IMG/VR virus record: IMGVR_UViG_3300044609_001915
Location: 1-44,629 of that record
DNA from: a virus
Reading direction: 5' to 3' (one strand)
DNA length: 44,629 nt
Made by a program: the position numbers and the translations under genes. The notes under the pieces were generated by a model. The model was not told the origin of the DNA. It saw only the letters and a list, made by a program, of their open reading frames with translations, and ran no database searches. Position 1 is the first letter of the stretch. Every line of letters starts with the position of its first letter. Below, piece by piece: positions 9,001 through 17,748 of the stretch.

Positions 9001-9183
9001 TTGGCCAATGGCTACGGCGGTACCGACCTGAAGACGGTGGCTGCCAAGCTCCAGGACATCGTGCAGGACGGGACACTGCGGATGGAGATCGGCGAGCTGG
9101 GCTTCCCCACGGGCCAGGCCCTGATCGACTGGCTGAACGTGGTGAAGGAAGCGTTCAACCTCAGCTACGTGAGCCAGGACTGA
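6040..9183 (+). CDS. Anti-phage-associated DUF499 AAA+ ATPase
   Basis: 1047 residues. Walker A AMGGGKTHSM (K79) and Walker B VIFLDELPPYL (D175, E176) define the P-loop ATPase; the N-terminus SVFAADRRATVLSLDTF and the FNGRSTDAAGGIWG segment are typical of DUF499. The C-terminal half is long and alpha/beta, with an immunoglobulin-like or bacterial chitobiase-like patch around residues 860-900 (VSIHYTTDGSSP). First gene of a four-gene rightward operon with 3 bases to the next gene. In this gene set the ATPase is expected to couple DNA sensing or translocation to the methylase and helicase. A leader of about 80 bases contains AT-rich stretches (CATAAATC, AACAAATAA) that may hold the promoter. Confidence 0.88.
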   Translation: MALKDLCTPRPSVFAADRRATVLSLDTFLKGSVDGTAFFEENYFTGGMLTLVDRAFRHLSGSGAGSSVFQLSQAMGGGKTHSMISLGLLARDPNLRQQVFTQIEGGNPAPSLGACQVVGFNGRSTDAAGGIWGSIAEQLGKEGQFAKYVAPLLSAPGPEAWKELLGEQPLVIFLDELPPYLEYAVAVPVGNGNLATVTTAALANLFVAVTEMPNVCLVLSDLGGTNYAGGQDNINQAVDKAIQQLSGESRRIAVPITPVNPNGDELYHILRKRLFAEVAPASAIDGVAGSYREALRDAVNMGLTTTTPESLYTRIQDSYPFHPDLRELVGKFKENEGFQQTRGVIRLMQMVVSDLWNSGKAGALDLIHPYDLDLNQDELASEVRTINPSLSEAIAHDIAHGGDAEVEEIDKANGNTDASDAARLILVASLSTTPGAIHGMREFQLVDCLQRPGRDLSAFKNNVLDKLATRAWYLHNSPDGRLFFKNQQNLAAKLRSTAQSLHNETVERMLREHLEDYFTPSLRDCFQVVKVLPPPDEVQLDQEKTTLVITRPGGQANGLPVSQDWQDWWQQQPFKNRVLFLSGSKDTYMKILDAARQSRALVSIEDDLKGENTPPDDPQWRALDSLRDRIGLQFTSALKETFDQLVYPSVNSALRASAIDLAFAGNTNGEATIKQTLITVRKFTTEISEDSFRSYAEAKLFGSADSAVVLWADVKRAAATRTDWPLHKPSALDDLKADAMQRDRWRPEGNYVRKGPFPPPTPNIEIREGARDEDGDGRTYLQLVPLHCDSIVFESGESEPTTASSPVPSAAKFEAKGLQYKFLAFDSENPERQSEVKTWTATLRLKKQLHDRGDHYEVELLAFPRVNGVSIHYTTDGSSPIGTNAAVYDGPIRVPDNCRKVCAVAQAPAYSLTSQGIVQDIPKRGEEARTIDPTRPARWQKVCKLDDSGAVWDLITRLEQNPGVLAYDVQLSAQSSDGEQIVDYSGSLANGYGGTDLKTVAAKLQDIVQDGTLRMEIGELGFPTGQALIDWLNVVKEAFNLSYVSQD

Positions 9184-9186
9184 GCC

Positions 9187-9810
9187 ATGGCCAGAACCCC
9201 CGTGGCGACGCGCAAGAGCATCGGACTGGGCTTTGTGCCGGAGGAGAGCCGCCATGGCTTTCTGATCCACATCCCCAAGGGCACCGCCAAAGGCGACCTG
9301 ATCTCGATCAGCGAGTACCGCGGCGATCGCTTCAGCGGAGCGGAGGTGACCTCTCTGCCGGCTCCGCCACCATCGGACCCTGCCCTGCGGGTGTCGCTGG
9401 ACCGGGGACGCTGGGCGGCGCTGGCGCCGGCGTTCTGGGAGGAGGCCAACCGGCGGCTCCGGGCCAATGGCCTTGCAACCGCCAAGCTCACCAAGAGCCC
9501 TACCAAACCAATCCCCGTGCATCCGTCGCTGGGCAAGGAACTGTGCGTGCTGTGCTGGGCGGTGGAAGAAGCCTCGATCGACGACATCCCCAATGCCCTG
9601 CGCAACTGGGAGGCGTTGGCACCGGAAGAGCGTTGGTGGCTCTACACGATGACGGTGGCCACCACAGGACAGGCGATGAAGAAGGGGGTTGGATGGCGCA
9701 AGGCCCTCCGCGCCGCCATCGCCGACAACCCCTTCGTGAAGGGCGAGGGGATGTCACCCAAAGCGCGCCGTGAGCTGCTCGGCCACTCGCAACTGACTCT
9801 GGAAATCTGA
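9187..9810 (+). CDS. Anti-phage-associated DUF3780 protein
   Basis: 207 residues. N-terminal IGLGFVPEESRHGFLIHIPKG and C-terminal PEERWWLYTMTVATTGQA...GWRKALRAAIADNP match the DUF3780 pattern as I know it. No catalytic motif is visible. It lies between the DUF499 ATPase and the DUF1156 methylase with gaps of 3 and 1 bases, so all are made from one mRNA. Probably an adaptor or specificity subunit of the complex; its molecular role is unknown. Confidence 0.82.
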   Translation: MARTPVATRKSIGLGFVPEESRHGFLIHIPKGTAKGDLISISEYRGDRFSGAEVTSLPAPPPSDPALRVSLDRGRWAALAPAFWEEANRRLRANGLATAKLTKSPTKPIPVHPSLGKELCVLCWAVEEASIDDIPNALRNWEALAPEERWWLYTMTVATTGQAMKKGVGWRKALRAAIADNPFVKGEGMSPKARRELLGHSQLTLEI

Positions 9811-9811
9811 G

Positions 9812-12805
9812 ATGCAGAAAGCTTTTATCGAAACGCAGTTCCCGATCGCACGGCTCTCTGCAGAGTCATATAAAGAACGTAAGGCTGGAGCCAGCCAAAC
9901 GCTGACAGGCTTGGGCAAGTGGTGGGGACGAAAGCCGCTGATCCTTGTACGAGCCTGCATCCTCGGGATGCTGATGCCGGCGTCTGACGATCCCAAGAAA
10001 GACCGCGAGATCTTCCTGAAGGTCCTCACAATGGACGATGAAGGTGCATGGCAGCGCCAGAAGGGAGAAATCCCGGTCAAAGCCTGGAGGGAAGCCGCCC
10101 CTTCAAAGATTCAGGAGAAGTACTTTAGCGCACGTGGCTTTCAAAGAGGAATCAACGACGAAGAAAAGGAATTCATACTGGCAGAAATCTGGGAAGGACT
10201 GGACGACAATCAGCGACATCATCTTGACAATCAACGCAGGCGCCCAATCAATGATCGAACAGCATTTAACGCATTGCCTTATGCCGAGCGCATTGCCAAC
10301 TGCGAACGGCCAGAGAACGTACCGGGCCCGAATGCTTCTGCCTGGGAAGAAATAAATAAACATCTCAGCACAACCGCTTACACCATCCCTGAACTCATCA
10401 GACAATTAAGCCAACGATCGTTTGGTCACACACTCCAATTAGGAGACTGCTTTTGTGGCGGAGGGTCGATTCCATTTGAAGCCGCTCGGATTGGCTGTGA
10501 AGTTCATGCATCTGACCTCAGTCCTGTGGCAGCCCTGCTCACCTGGGCAAGCTTAAATCTACTGAGCGAATCCGAAGGTGCGCTGCAGGAAGTCCACCAA
10601 ACGCAGGAAGCCGTTTTTCAGGAGGCCGACAAGCAGATCACTGAGTGGGGCATTGAGCACAACAACAAAGGCGAGAGGGCGGAAGCATTTCTTTATTGCG
10701 TGGAAGCAAAGCCACCAGGTTGCGACTATTACATCCCGCTAGCACCAACCTGGGTTCTTTCAGAAAAGCATCGAATCGTAGTCGCCTGGAACAGGCAAAA
10801 AGGAGCAGACCAGCTTCAGCCAATAATCAAAGAAGTTTCAGATGCCGAGCTCAAGCTCTATAAAGCTAAAAAAGGAGCCACTATCGTAGACGGCAGAGTA
10901 ATTGACCCGCTTGACAACAACCGTTCTTGGTCAGTAGAAGCCCTTCGCGGCAGAGAGGGACTTCGGCGCTGGAGAAAAGATGATGTCCTGCCGCAGGATA
11001 ACGATATTTTCCAGGAACGCCTGTATTGCATTCGCTGGATAGATCACTCAGCAGGCAGGCGCTACGCAGCTCCTGATGCCGCAGACCTTGCTCGAGAGAA
11101 AGAGGTGCTACGCCTTCTTCAAGAACACCTTGACGAGTGGCAAAAGAAAGGGTTCATTCCCTCTACACCAATTCCCGAAGATGGCGAGAAGACTGATGAA
11201 CCCATCCGAACACGCGGGTGGACACATTGGCACCACTTGTTCACGCCACGCCAACTTCTGGTGCATGGCTTATTTGCCCAACTATGGGACTCCCGTGCAG
11301 CCTCTACACCTCATCACTTTGCATCCCTGACCGTCTCTCTATCAACAACAATCGACAACAATTCGAGACTATGCAGATGGACCTCGCATCCGAACAGGTC
11401 ATCACCTGCGTCTACTTTTTCAAACCAGGCACTGAACACACTTTATAACTATCCAACAAGAGCACTGCACTGGATTAAGCCATTCCTAGTCCCAGGGCTG
11501 AATCGTGTTGAGATGGCTGGCGAAGGGAGAGTAGCAGTTATTGACGCGAGAGACATCACGGATACTTGTGATATTTGGATTACCGATCCCCCATACGCTG
11601 ACGCGGTTAACTACCACGAACTTGGCGACTTCTTCCTGTCATGGTATCGCGAGAAAATGAAGAAGCACTTTCCATCTTGGGGAGCTGATTCTCGCGCAGA
11701 GCTCGCAGTGAAAGGCGACGGCGAAGAGTTTAGTCGCTCCATGGTTGAAATCTACAGCAACCTTGCCAAGCACATGCCTGAAAATGGCATGCAAATAGTC
11801 ATGTTCACCCACCAAAACCCCGCGGTTTGGGCCGGTCTTGGCATGATTCTCTGGGCAGCTGGCCTTAAAGCCACTGCCGCCTGGACTATTAGCACAGAAA
11901 CCGAAGCGGCGGGCATTAAAAAAGGCAACTACGTTCAGGGAACTGTCTGCCTGGTATTGCGCAAACGCAAGGGAGACGAACCTGGATTCCTTTTTGATAT
12001 TTACCCCATGGTCGAAGATGAAGTTCGCCTGCAAATTGCCTCAATGCAAGCCCTAGACGAAAACGGTGAGCCCAATTTCAACGATTCCGACTACCAACTA
12101 GCAGCATACGCAGCGGCGCTGAAGGTTCTAACTCAGTATTCAAGCCTCGACGGGAAGGACGTAGCCAACGAAGTCTTCGCCATTCGTGGCAAAAATGAGA
12201 AGAGCGACTTCGAGCAAGTCATCGAACGTGCCATCACCATCGCCTGCGATGCCCTCATCCCCAAAGGTCTCAGCGACTCTTGGCGCGACCTCAACCTGAT
12301 CGAGCGCTACTACCTTCGCGCCGTTGATATTGAATCCCGCGGTGAGCGCCGAAAAGGCATGTACGAAGAACTCGCCCGCGGCTTCGGCGTCACCGATATC
12401 AAGCCTTTGCTCAAGAGCGACAAGGCCAACGGCACCCGCGTGCACACCCCTTCAGGATTTGGCACCAGCCTTCTGGCCCCGATCGACAGAGCTGTTGCAA
12501 CAGCCGCTGCCCTGCCACGCCGAGGACGTGCCAGCAGCAGCGGTCCGCATCCTTTCGCGGCAACTCCACTCCGCCACCTGCTGTTCGCCGTTTGCGAAAC
12601 CGCTGCAGCCGACAACGATCCCAACCAGGGGCGCCAGTACCTGCGCGACACCTTCGGGCAGACCTACTGGGGCCGCCGGGAAGGAATGGTGCGCCTGCTG
12701 GATTGGCTCGCCGCCCTCGGCAACTCAGAGGACACCGCCGACTGGGCCAAAGACTCAGAAGCCGCACGCATCCTGGCCGGCCGCCTGAGAAACGATGACG
12801 CCTGA
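9812..12805 (+). CDS. DUF1156 adenine-type DNA methyltransferase of the defence operon
   Basis: 997 residues. The N-terminus (FPIARLSAESYKERKAG...LGKWWGRKPLILVR) is the DUF1156 signature. SAM-binding motif I is GDCFCGGGSIPFEA (about residues 211-224) followed by VHASDLSPVA; the catalytic motif IV DPPY starts at D592. This pattern belongs to amino-methylases acting on exocyclic amines (N6-adenine or N4-cytosine). It would mark host DNA so that the system spares it. The stop overlaps the start of the next gene (TGATG). Base use is odd: about 10100-12150 is visibly richer in A/T than both ends of the same gene, suggesting that the middle, which includes the catalytic and likely target-recognition region, was exchanged by recombination. 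Confidence 0.88.
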   Translation: MQKAFIETQFPIARLSAESYKERKAGASQTLTGLGKWWGRKPLILVRACILGMLMPASDDPKKDREIFLKVLTMDDEGAWQRQKGEIPVKAWREAAPSKIQEKYFSARGFQRGINDEEKEFILAEIWEGLDDNQRHHLDNQRRRPINDRTAFNALPYAERIANCERPENVPGPNASAWEEINKHLSTTAYTIPELIRQLSQRSFGHTLQLGDCFCGGGSIPFEAARIGCEVHASDLSPVAALLTWASLNLLSESEGALQEVHQTQEAVFQEADKQITEWGIEHNNKGERAEAFLYCVEAKPPGCDYYIPLAPTWVLSEKHRIVVAWNRQKGADQLQPIIKEVSDAELKLYKAKKGATIVDGRVIDPLDNNRSWSVEALRGREGLRRWRKDDVLPQDNDIFQERLYCIRWIDHSAGRRYAAPDAADLAREKEVLRLLQEHLDEWQKKGFIPSTPIPEDGEKTDEPIRTRGWTHWHHLFTPRQLLVHGLFAQLWDSRAASTPHHFASLTVSLSTTIDNNSRLCRWTSHPNRSSPASTFSNQALNTLYNYPTRALHWIKPFLVPGLNRVEMAGEGRVAVIDARDITDTCDIWITDPPYADAVNYHELGDFFLSWYREKMKKHFPSWGADSRAELAVKGDGEEFSRSMVEIYSNLAKHMPENGMQIVMFTHQNPAVWAGLGMILWAAGLKATAAWTISTETEAAGIKKGNYVQGTVCLVLRKRKGDEPGFLFDIYPMVEDEVRLQIASMQALDENGEPNFNDSDYQLAAYAAALKVLTQYSSLDGKDVANEVFAIRGKNEKSDFEQVIERAITIACDALIPKGLSDSWRDLNLIERYYLRAVDIESRGERRKGMYEELARGFGVTDIKPLLKSDKANGTRVHTPSGFGTSLLAPIDRAVATAAALPRRGRASSSGPHPFAATPLRHLLFAVCETAAADNDPNQGRQYLRDTFGQTYWGRREGMVRLLDWLAALGNSEDTADWAKDSEAARILAGRLRNDDA

Positions 12806-15606
12806 TGCTCAAGCACCACTCCAGTCGTCGTAGCCGGCTCGATCAAGGCGTTCTCAACGAGCGCCTGCAAGGGGCGGTGAGCTACGACCGCATCGCCGGG
12901 TACTTCCGCTCCAGCCTGCTGGAAGTGGCCGGTGAGGCGATCACTGGGGTGAGCGGCAAGGTGCGGATCATCTGCAACTCCGACCTGGATCCTGACGACC
13001 TGGCCACCGCCACTGCAGCCCAGGCTGCGCTGCGCCGCAGTTGGTGCGCCGGCCAACCCGAGCTGGCGCCTCCCAAGGCACTGCCCCGCTACAAGGCGCT
13101 CTACGACGCCTTGCTCAGCGACAAGATCGAAATCCGCGTGTTGCCCGACACGGCCTTCGGGTTGATCCACGGCAAGGCCGGTGTGATCCGTTACGCCAAC
13201 GGCAGCAGCACCGCCTTTCTGGGCAGCGTTAACGAAAGCGCCAGCGCCTGGAAGCTCAACTACGAGCTGCTCTGGGAGAGCGATGAGCCAGACACGATCG
13301 ACTGGGTGCAGGAGGAGTTCGACGCCCTCTGGAACGATCACCGAGCACGGGCCCTGGCCGACTGCCCGTTCATCCAGAACGACGTGCAGCGGATCATCCA
13401 CCGCCAGGTGGTGGAACCCGAGGCGCTGCAGAAAGTTGATGTGATGGAAGCCGCCGCCGCGGCTGCGGTGGAAACCCCGATCTACCGGCGGGAGCAGGGG
13501 CTCTGGCCCCATCAGAAATACTTCGCCAGCCTGGCGCTGGAACGCCATCGCCTTGGCGGCGCTCGGCTGGTGCTGGCCGACCAGGTGGGCCTGGGCAAGA
13601 CCATCCAGTTGGCCATGGCCGCGCTGTTGATGGGCCTGGAAGATCCGGAGGGTGGCCCGATCCTGGTGTTGGCGCCCAAGCCCCTGCTGCAGCAATGGCG
13701 CGATGAGCTGATGGAGCTCTTGCAGCTGCCATCGGCTTATTGGAACGGCCGCAGCTGGGTGGATGAAAACGATGTGGAGCACCCATCAGAAGGGGTGACT
13801 TCGCTGAGCAAATGCCCGCGCCGCATCGGCCTGGTTTCGCAGGGCCTGATCGTGCGCGGGATGCCGCAGGCGATCCGCCAACTGCTGAACCAGCGCTACA
13901 CCTGCGTGATCGTCGACGAGGCCCATCGGGCGAGGCGCCGTAACCGACCCAAGATGGACGCCGGCCAACCCGAGGTGGACGAAAAGGCAGAGCCCAACAA
14001 GCTCATGAGCTTCCTCTGCCAGATCGGCGCGAAGACCAAGAGCATGCTGCTGGCTACCGCCACCCCGGTGCAGTTGCATCCGGTGGAGGCATGGGACCTG
14101 CTCTCAATCCTCTCCAACGGCAACGAGGGCGTACTGGGCGGCATCACCAAGACCAGTCGCTGGTTCAGTGCCTACCGCACCATCCAGGTCGCCACCGGTG
14201 AGCAAACCGTTCCTGCCGACGACGAGGTGGAGGGTTGGGAGTTCGTTCGCGACCCGCTGCCGGCCTCCACGGAAGACCCCGCCATCGAAAAGATCCGGCG
14301 GCAATTGCGGGCTCCAGAGAAGAAGTGGCAGTTCACACCAGAAACGCTCGACCGGTTACCCAATGCCATTCGCCGCGTTCAGCTGAAGAACAAGCTGCTG
14401 CCGGAGTATGGCGAGCGCTTCAACCCGCTCCTGCGCTGCATCGTGCGCCGCACCCGCAGCTACCTGGAGCAGGAGATCAACCCAGCCACCGGCAGCTACT
14501 ACCTCCCCAAGGTGGAGGTGAAGCTCTTCGGGGAAGACGACAACGACGCCATCAACCTCGGCGGCTACCTCAAGGAGGCGTACGAAGAAGCCGAACAATT
14601 CAGTGAGCTACTGCAGAAGCGGATGCGTGGGGCTGGGTTTTTCAAGACCCTGCTACTGCGCCGCCTGGGCAGCTCGATGGAGGCCGGCCGCAACACCGTG
14701 GGCAAGCTGCTGAACATTTCGCCAGATACCGGCGACGACGAAGACGAGGACGATGCCGACGAAGACCTCTTCGGCAACGACGGGCAGCCACAGGGCTACA
14801 GCGAGTTCCGCAACTTCTCCACCGACGAGATTTCGTCCCTTGAGCGCTGCCTGAACCTGCTTAAGCAGGGCGGCAACCGCGATCCCAAGCTCGAAGCCAT
14901 CCTTGGCTACCTGCTCGGCACCAACCCCAATGCCACTGAGCGCTGGGTGGATCGGGGCTGCATCCTCTTCTCGCAGTACTACGACACGGTGCGCTGGGTT
15001 GGTGAGCAGCTCGCCAAACACCCCGACATCCCCAGCGATCTGACCATCGGCCTCTACGCCGGCAGCAACCGTTCCGGCTTCTGGCTGGGCGGCCGCTTCC
15101 AACGCTGCGACCGCACCCTGCTGAAAGACCGGGTGCGCAAGGGCGAGATCAAGCTGCTGCTCGGCACCGATGCCGCCTCCGAGGGCCTCAACCTGCAGCG
15201 GCTGGGCACGCTGATCAACATTGACCTTCCCTGGAATCCAACCCGCCTGGAGCAACGCAAGGGCCGTATCCAGCGCATCGGCCAGGCCCGCAACCAGGTG
15301 TGGATCGCCAACCTGCGCTACCGCGACTCGGTGGAAGACAAGGTGCATCGCGTGCTGGCCGAGCGCCTGCAGGCCATCCATGAACTCTTCGGCCAGATCC
15401 CCGACACCCTGGAAGACGTGTGGGTGAAGGTGGCCCTCAACGACGAAGCCGAGATCGCCGAACTGATTGATCAGACCACCGCCACTCGCAACCCCTTCGA
15501 CAAGAAGTACAGCAAAGTCGAAGATGCAGCCTGGGAGACCTGCGCGTCAGTGCTGAACCCGATCAGCGTTAGGGAGTTGATGGAGGCGGGGTGGAATGAA
15601 GCCTAA
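12805..15606 (+). CDS. PLD-like SNF2-family helicase/nuclease of the defence operon
   Basis: 933 residues. An N-terminal phospholipase-D-like domain (residues about 1-200) has LIHGKAGVI (H122, K124) and GSVNESASAW, one HKD-type half site. It is followed by a SNF2 superfamily II motor: Walker A DQVGLGKTIQ (K265), DEAH box (D371-H374), LLLATATPVQL motif III, and C-terminal GTDAASEGLNLQ with QRKGRIQRIGQ (motifs V and VI). Between them is an acidic insert around residues 640-660 (run of Asp/Glu). PLD nucleases normally dimerise to build a full active site. The protein is the likely DNA translocase and effector of the system. Start ATG 12805 overlaps the methylase stop. Confidence 0.88.
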   Translation: MLKHHSSRRSRLDQGVLNERLQGAVSYDRIAGYFRSSLLEVAGEAITGVSGKVRIICNSDLDPDDLATATAAQAALRRSWCAGQPELAPPKALPRYKALYDALLSDKIEIRVLPDTAFGLIHGKAGVIRYANGSSTAFLGSVNESASAWKLNYELLWESDEPDTIDWVQEEFDALWNDHRARALADCPFIQNDVQRIIHRQVVEPEALQKVDVMEAAAAAAVETPIYRREQGLWPHQKYFASLALERHRLGGARLVLADQVGLGKTIQLAMAALLMGLEDPEGGPILVLAPKPLLQQWRDELMELLQLPSAYWNGRSWVDENDVEHPSEGVTSLSKCPRRIGLVSQGLIVRGMPQAIRQLLNQRYTCVIVDEAHRARRRNRPKMDAGQPEVDEKAEPNKLMSFLCQIGAKTKSMLLATATPVQLHPVEAWDLLSILSNGNEGVLGGITKTSRWFSAYRTIQVATGEQTVPADDEVEGWEFVRDPLPASTEDPAIEKIRRQLRAPEKKWQFTPETLDRLPNAIRRVQLKNKLLPEYGERFNPLLRCIVRRTRSYLEQEINPATGSYYLPKVEVKLFGEDDNDAINLGGYLKEAYEEAEQFSELLQKRMRGAGFFKTLLLRRLGSSMEAGRNTVGKLLNISPDTGDDEDEDDADEDLFGNDGQPQGYSEFRNFSTDEISSLERCLNLLKQGGNRDPKLEAILGYLLGTNPNATERWVDRGCILFSQYYDTVRWVGEQLAKHPDIPSDLTIGLYAGSNRSGFWLGGRFQRCDRTLLKDRVRKGEIKLLLGTDAASEGLNLQRLGTLINIDLPWNPTRLEQRKGRIQRIGQARNQVWIANLRYRDSVEDKVHRVLAERLQAIHELFGQIPDTLEDVWVKVALNDEAEIAELIDQTTATRNPFDKKYSKVEDAAWETCASVLNPISVRELMEAGWNEA

Positions 15607-15655
15607 AGAGACAAACAAAAAGCCGGCGCATGCAGTTAAAATACCCCTAAATTCA

Positions 15656-16315
15656 TCATACTGCCCTCCCCAGAAAGATGCCATAGACATTGACCTCCGG
15701 ATAGCAGGACAACAGCAAGTCCTTGCAGGCCCGAAAATGAGCACCAGAGGCAATTACGTCATCGAAGACAAAAACATTCGGGCGGAGAGTCATATCAACG
15801 AGTCGATAGATTTTCTTTAGGTCCTCGGGAGTTCTGCGCGCGGAGCCCTCCTTTGAAGCCAAATGCGAACTTGCATAGCTTTGAGACTGAACTATAATCT
15901 CATCAACCCTCATGCTCGTTCCTTGCGATATGCCAGATACCAGTTTCAATAGTCGGTCGTCGTAATCTGGGTCATCCCTTGACCTTGACGGAGGAACCGG
16001 ACAAAGGCTTATCGAAGAATGTCCAATTTGCTCGGTCTTGGGAATTATTATATTCCTTAGGGCATCAACCAGGCTGTTAATGGCAGTAATCTTGTGCCGC
16101 GCCAAATCAGCCCGGGAGGGCTGGATCTTAAAGTTGCAAATCAGCTGATTAGCGTCACTCCTTTTCCAGGAGGGAAGATCCCCGCCAACTTTGTACTCAT
16201 GCAAATAAAAACAGATATCATCCGGCCTTAAATAATAATGGCTATCAAGAGCAAGTTTGTCAAACTTGAGAAGCCTGTCCATCCAACGCTCCAAGAATGT
16301 CATCCACGCTGTCAA
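15656..16315 (-). CDS. ComF/PRTase-like phosphoribosyltransferase-fold protein
   Basis: 219 residues from ATG 16315; ATGs at 16303 and 16282 are alternatives. Residues 182-196 (FVFDDVIASGAHFRA) fit the PRPP-binding loop of type I phosphoribosyltransferases, and CPVPPSRSRDD (105-115) resembles the ComF strand with its conserved prolines. The start lies 22-56 bases inside the end of the upstream DprA-like gene, so translation is coupled. DprA-like SLOG and PRTase-like pairs are described in predicted nucleotide-centred conflict systems; competence ComF/DprA is the other known context. Whether it binds PRPP or a nucleotide signal is not visible. The A/T-rich sequence contrasts with the helicase gene on its 3' side. 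Confidence 0.7.
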   Translation of the reverse strand: MTAWMTFLERWMDRLLKFDKLALDSHYYLRPDDICFYLHEYKVGGDLPSWKRSDANQLICNFKIQPSRADLARHKITAINSLVDALRNIIIPKTEQIGHSSISLCPVPPSRSRDDPDYDDRLLKLVSGISQGTSMRVDEIIVQSQSYASSHLASKEGSARRTPEDLKKIYRLVDMTLRPNVFVFDDVIASGAHFRACKDLLLSCYPEVNVYGIFLGRAV

Positions 16316-17189
16316 CCTTTATGGCCCCTTTGGCTAAGTACTTTGCAGGCCAGGTGACTGATGGATTGTGAAAGTTGCTCGCCAAAATAAAAACTTTTCT
16401 ACCCTGCTTTAGTGCAGCACGTGCTTGTATCAGAGTTCCCGATGTTTCGCCAGCTTCAACAATCACCGTGGCATCAGAAAGCGCAGACATCGTGACATTC
16501 CTATCAGGGAAGAACATTCGATTCCAGCGCCAGTCCCGCTGCGCATAAAACAGGAATGGCACATGACTAACCACAATTCCTTTATTAGATATTTCAGCTT
16601 GAAGGCTGGCATTCTCCTTGGGATAAGACTCGGTTATTGGAGTGCCAAGGACGGCCATAGTTGGTGCTCCCATGGAGAGCGCTGTCTCATGAGCAACCGT
16701 ATCAATTCCTCTTGCAAGACCAGAGACTATCGTGTAGTCATGCTCAATCAGCTTCTTGCACAATGAGATAGTGCGTTTTCTTCCCAATTCAGATGGCCGC
16801 CTTGTGCCAACAATGGATATACGCCTAGGCTTCCATATCAGGTCCCACAAGCCCTTAAAATAGATTATCGGAAGTTGATGATTTGCCGACTCAAGCCAAG
16901 TCGGGTAGTCACTAACTCCACGAATGCGTATACCTAAATCCTTGAAACCACTCCGGAGTATCTGAGCGTAAACATTATTGGCGCATTCTGCTGCTTTTTC
17001 GCTGCTTACAAAGTCCGTAGGTATGGCCCCTGGGCGCGAGGCAAAAAGATCGACAATCGACTTGGTGCTAGGCGACTTATTCCCCGGATAGTTTAGCCAG
17101 AGGTACTCATATGCACCCATCTCGCGAAGCGGCGAGACAGCATCAAGAAACTCATTTTCAGGACTCAATGGCAGGTTTAACTGACTCAC
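16260..17189 (-). CDS. DprA-like SLOG-domain protein
   Basis: 309 residues. The Rossmann-like DprA core is clear: ISIVGTRRPSELG (about 124-136), TIVSGLARGIDTVAHETAL (153-171), MAVLGTPITESYPKEN, and VIVEAGETSGTLIQARAALKQGR near residue 240-262. The N-terminal about 100 residues match neither the DprA SAM-like domain nor a clear HTH, and the C-terminal winged helix of housekeeping DprA is absent, so it is probably not the competence protein. It lies upstream of and overlaps a PRTase-like gene, as in predicted SLOG-PRTase defence pairs. It could bind single-stranded DNA or a nucleotide ligand. A/T-rich compared with neighbours. Confidence 0.82.
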   Translation of the reverse strand: MSQLNLPLSPENEFLDAVSPLREMGAYEYLWLNYPGNKSPSTKSIVDLFASRPGAIPTDFVSSEKAAECANNVYAQILRSGFKDLGIRIRGVSDYPTWLESANHQLPIIYFKGLWDLIWKPRRISIVGTRRPSELGRKRTISLCKKLIEHDYTIVSGLARGIDTVAHETALSMGAPTMAVLGTPITESYPKENASLQAEISNKGIVVSHVPFLFYAQRDWRWNRMFFPDRNVTMSALSDATVIVEAGETSGTLIQARAALKQGRKVFILASNFHNPSVTWPAKYLAKGAIKVDSVDDILGALDGQASQV

Positions 17190-17413
17190 TGCAGACAGCC
17201 ATATTCTCGATCATAGCGCAGACAGGGCTCCGAATCACGGGAGCCGCCAATTCGTCAGGATGTCGCAACCTCGACCAACCATTGACCAGCAACAGATTAT
17301 GCATACCGATTGACAGCTATATCGGATGCACTAAGTCAATACCTTGCAGGCCAGATCTTTCGGCTACCGAGCAAAAGGCATCATAGATTGATTCGCTTTC
17401 GTGATTAATTAAC

Positions 17414-17698
17414 TCAGGCCACCTCCGGCGCCCAGCCCTGCTGCCGGGCCAAGTCATCCGTCCAGCCCTGGCAGCGGCTGGTGAGGTGCTCGCCGTGGGC
17501 GATCAGTCCCTGGTGCAGCTGGCAGGTCAGCACCGGGATGCAGTTCACCCCGGCGCGGCGCCTGAACCAGTGGCAGGTCATGCAGACCTTGCGGCTGCGG
17601 GTCCTGAGCAGCACGTCGCTGTCGAGGTAAGGCCAGTCCTCGACGGGGATATCGGGCCTGGCGACCCGGCCCCCCGACCGGGGGAGGGGGACGCCCAT
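17414..17698 (-). CDS. Small Cys-rich protein, intact copy of a duplicated gene
   Basis: 94 residues from ATG 17698. Cysteines in KVCMTCHW, NCIPVLTC and SRCQGW could hold a zinc ion. The C-terminus (LTCQLHQGLIAHGEHL, then SRCQGWTDDLARQQGWAPEVA in two adjoining pieces) is repeated almost exactly in a second, frameshifted copy at 23542-23780. The family is unknown to me. A perfect match to the cyanobacterial LexA box (17714-17727) ends 16 bases before the ATG, so the gene may be induced on DNA damage. Confidence 0.6.
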   Translation of the reverse strand: MGVPLPRSGGRVARPDIPVEDWPYLDSDVLLRTRSRKVCMTCHWFRRRAGVNCIPVLTCQLHQGLIAHGEHLTSRCQGWTDDLARQQGWAPEVA

Positions 17699-17713
17699 GC
17701 ACTGCCTCTTATG

Positions 17714-17727
17714 CGTACACCTGTACT
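17714..17727 (-). promoter_or_regulatory. Putative LexA (SOS) box
   Basis: Read leftward the site is AGTACAGGTGTACG, which fits the published cyanobacterial LexA consensus RGTACNNNDGTWCB at every position. It lies just upstream of the 17698 start, where a repressor would block transcription. I scanned the GTAC sites of the window and found no other full match. Confidence 0.6.
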
Positions 17728-17748
17728 AGCAGGGTTGCCCTGGTCTTG

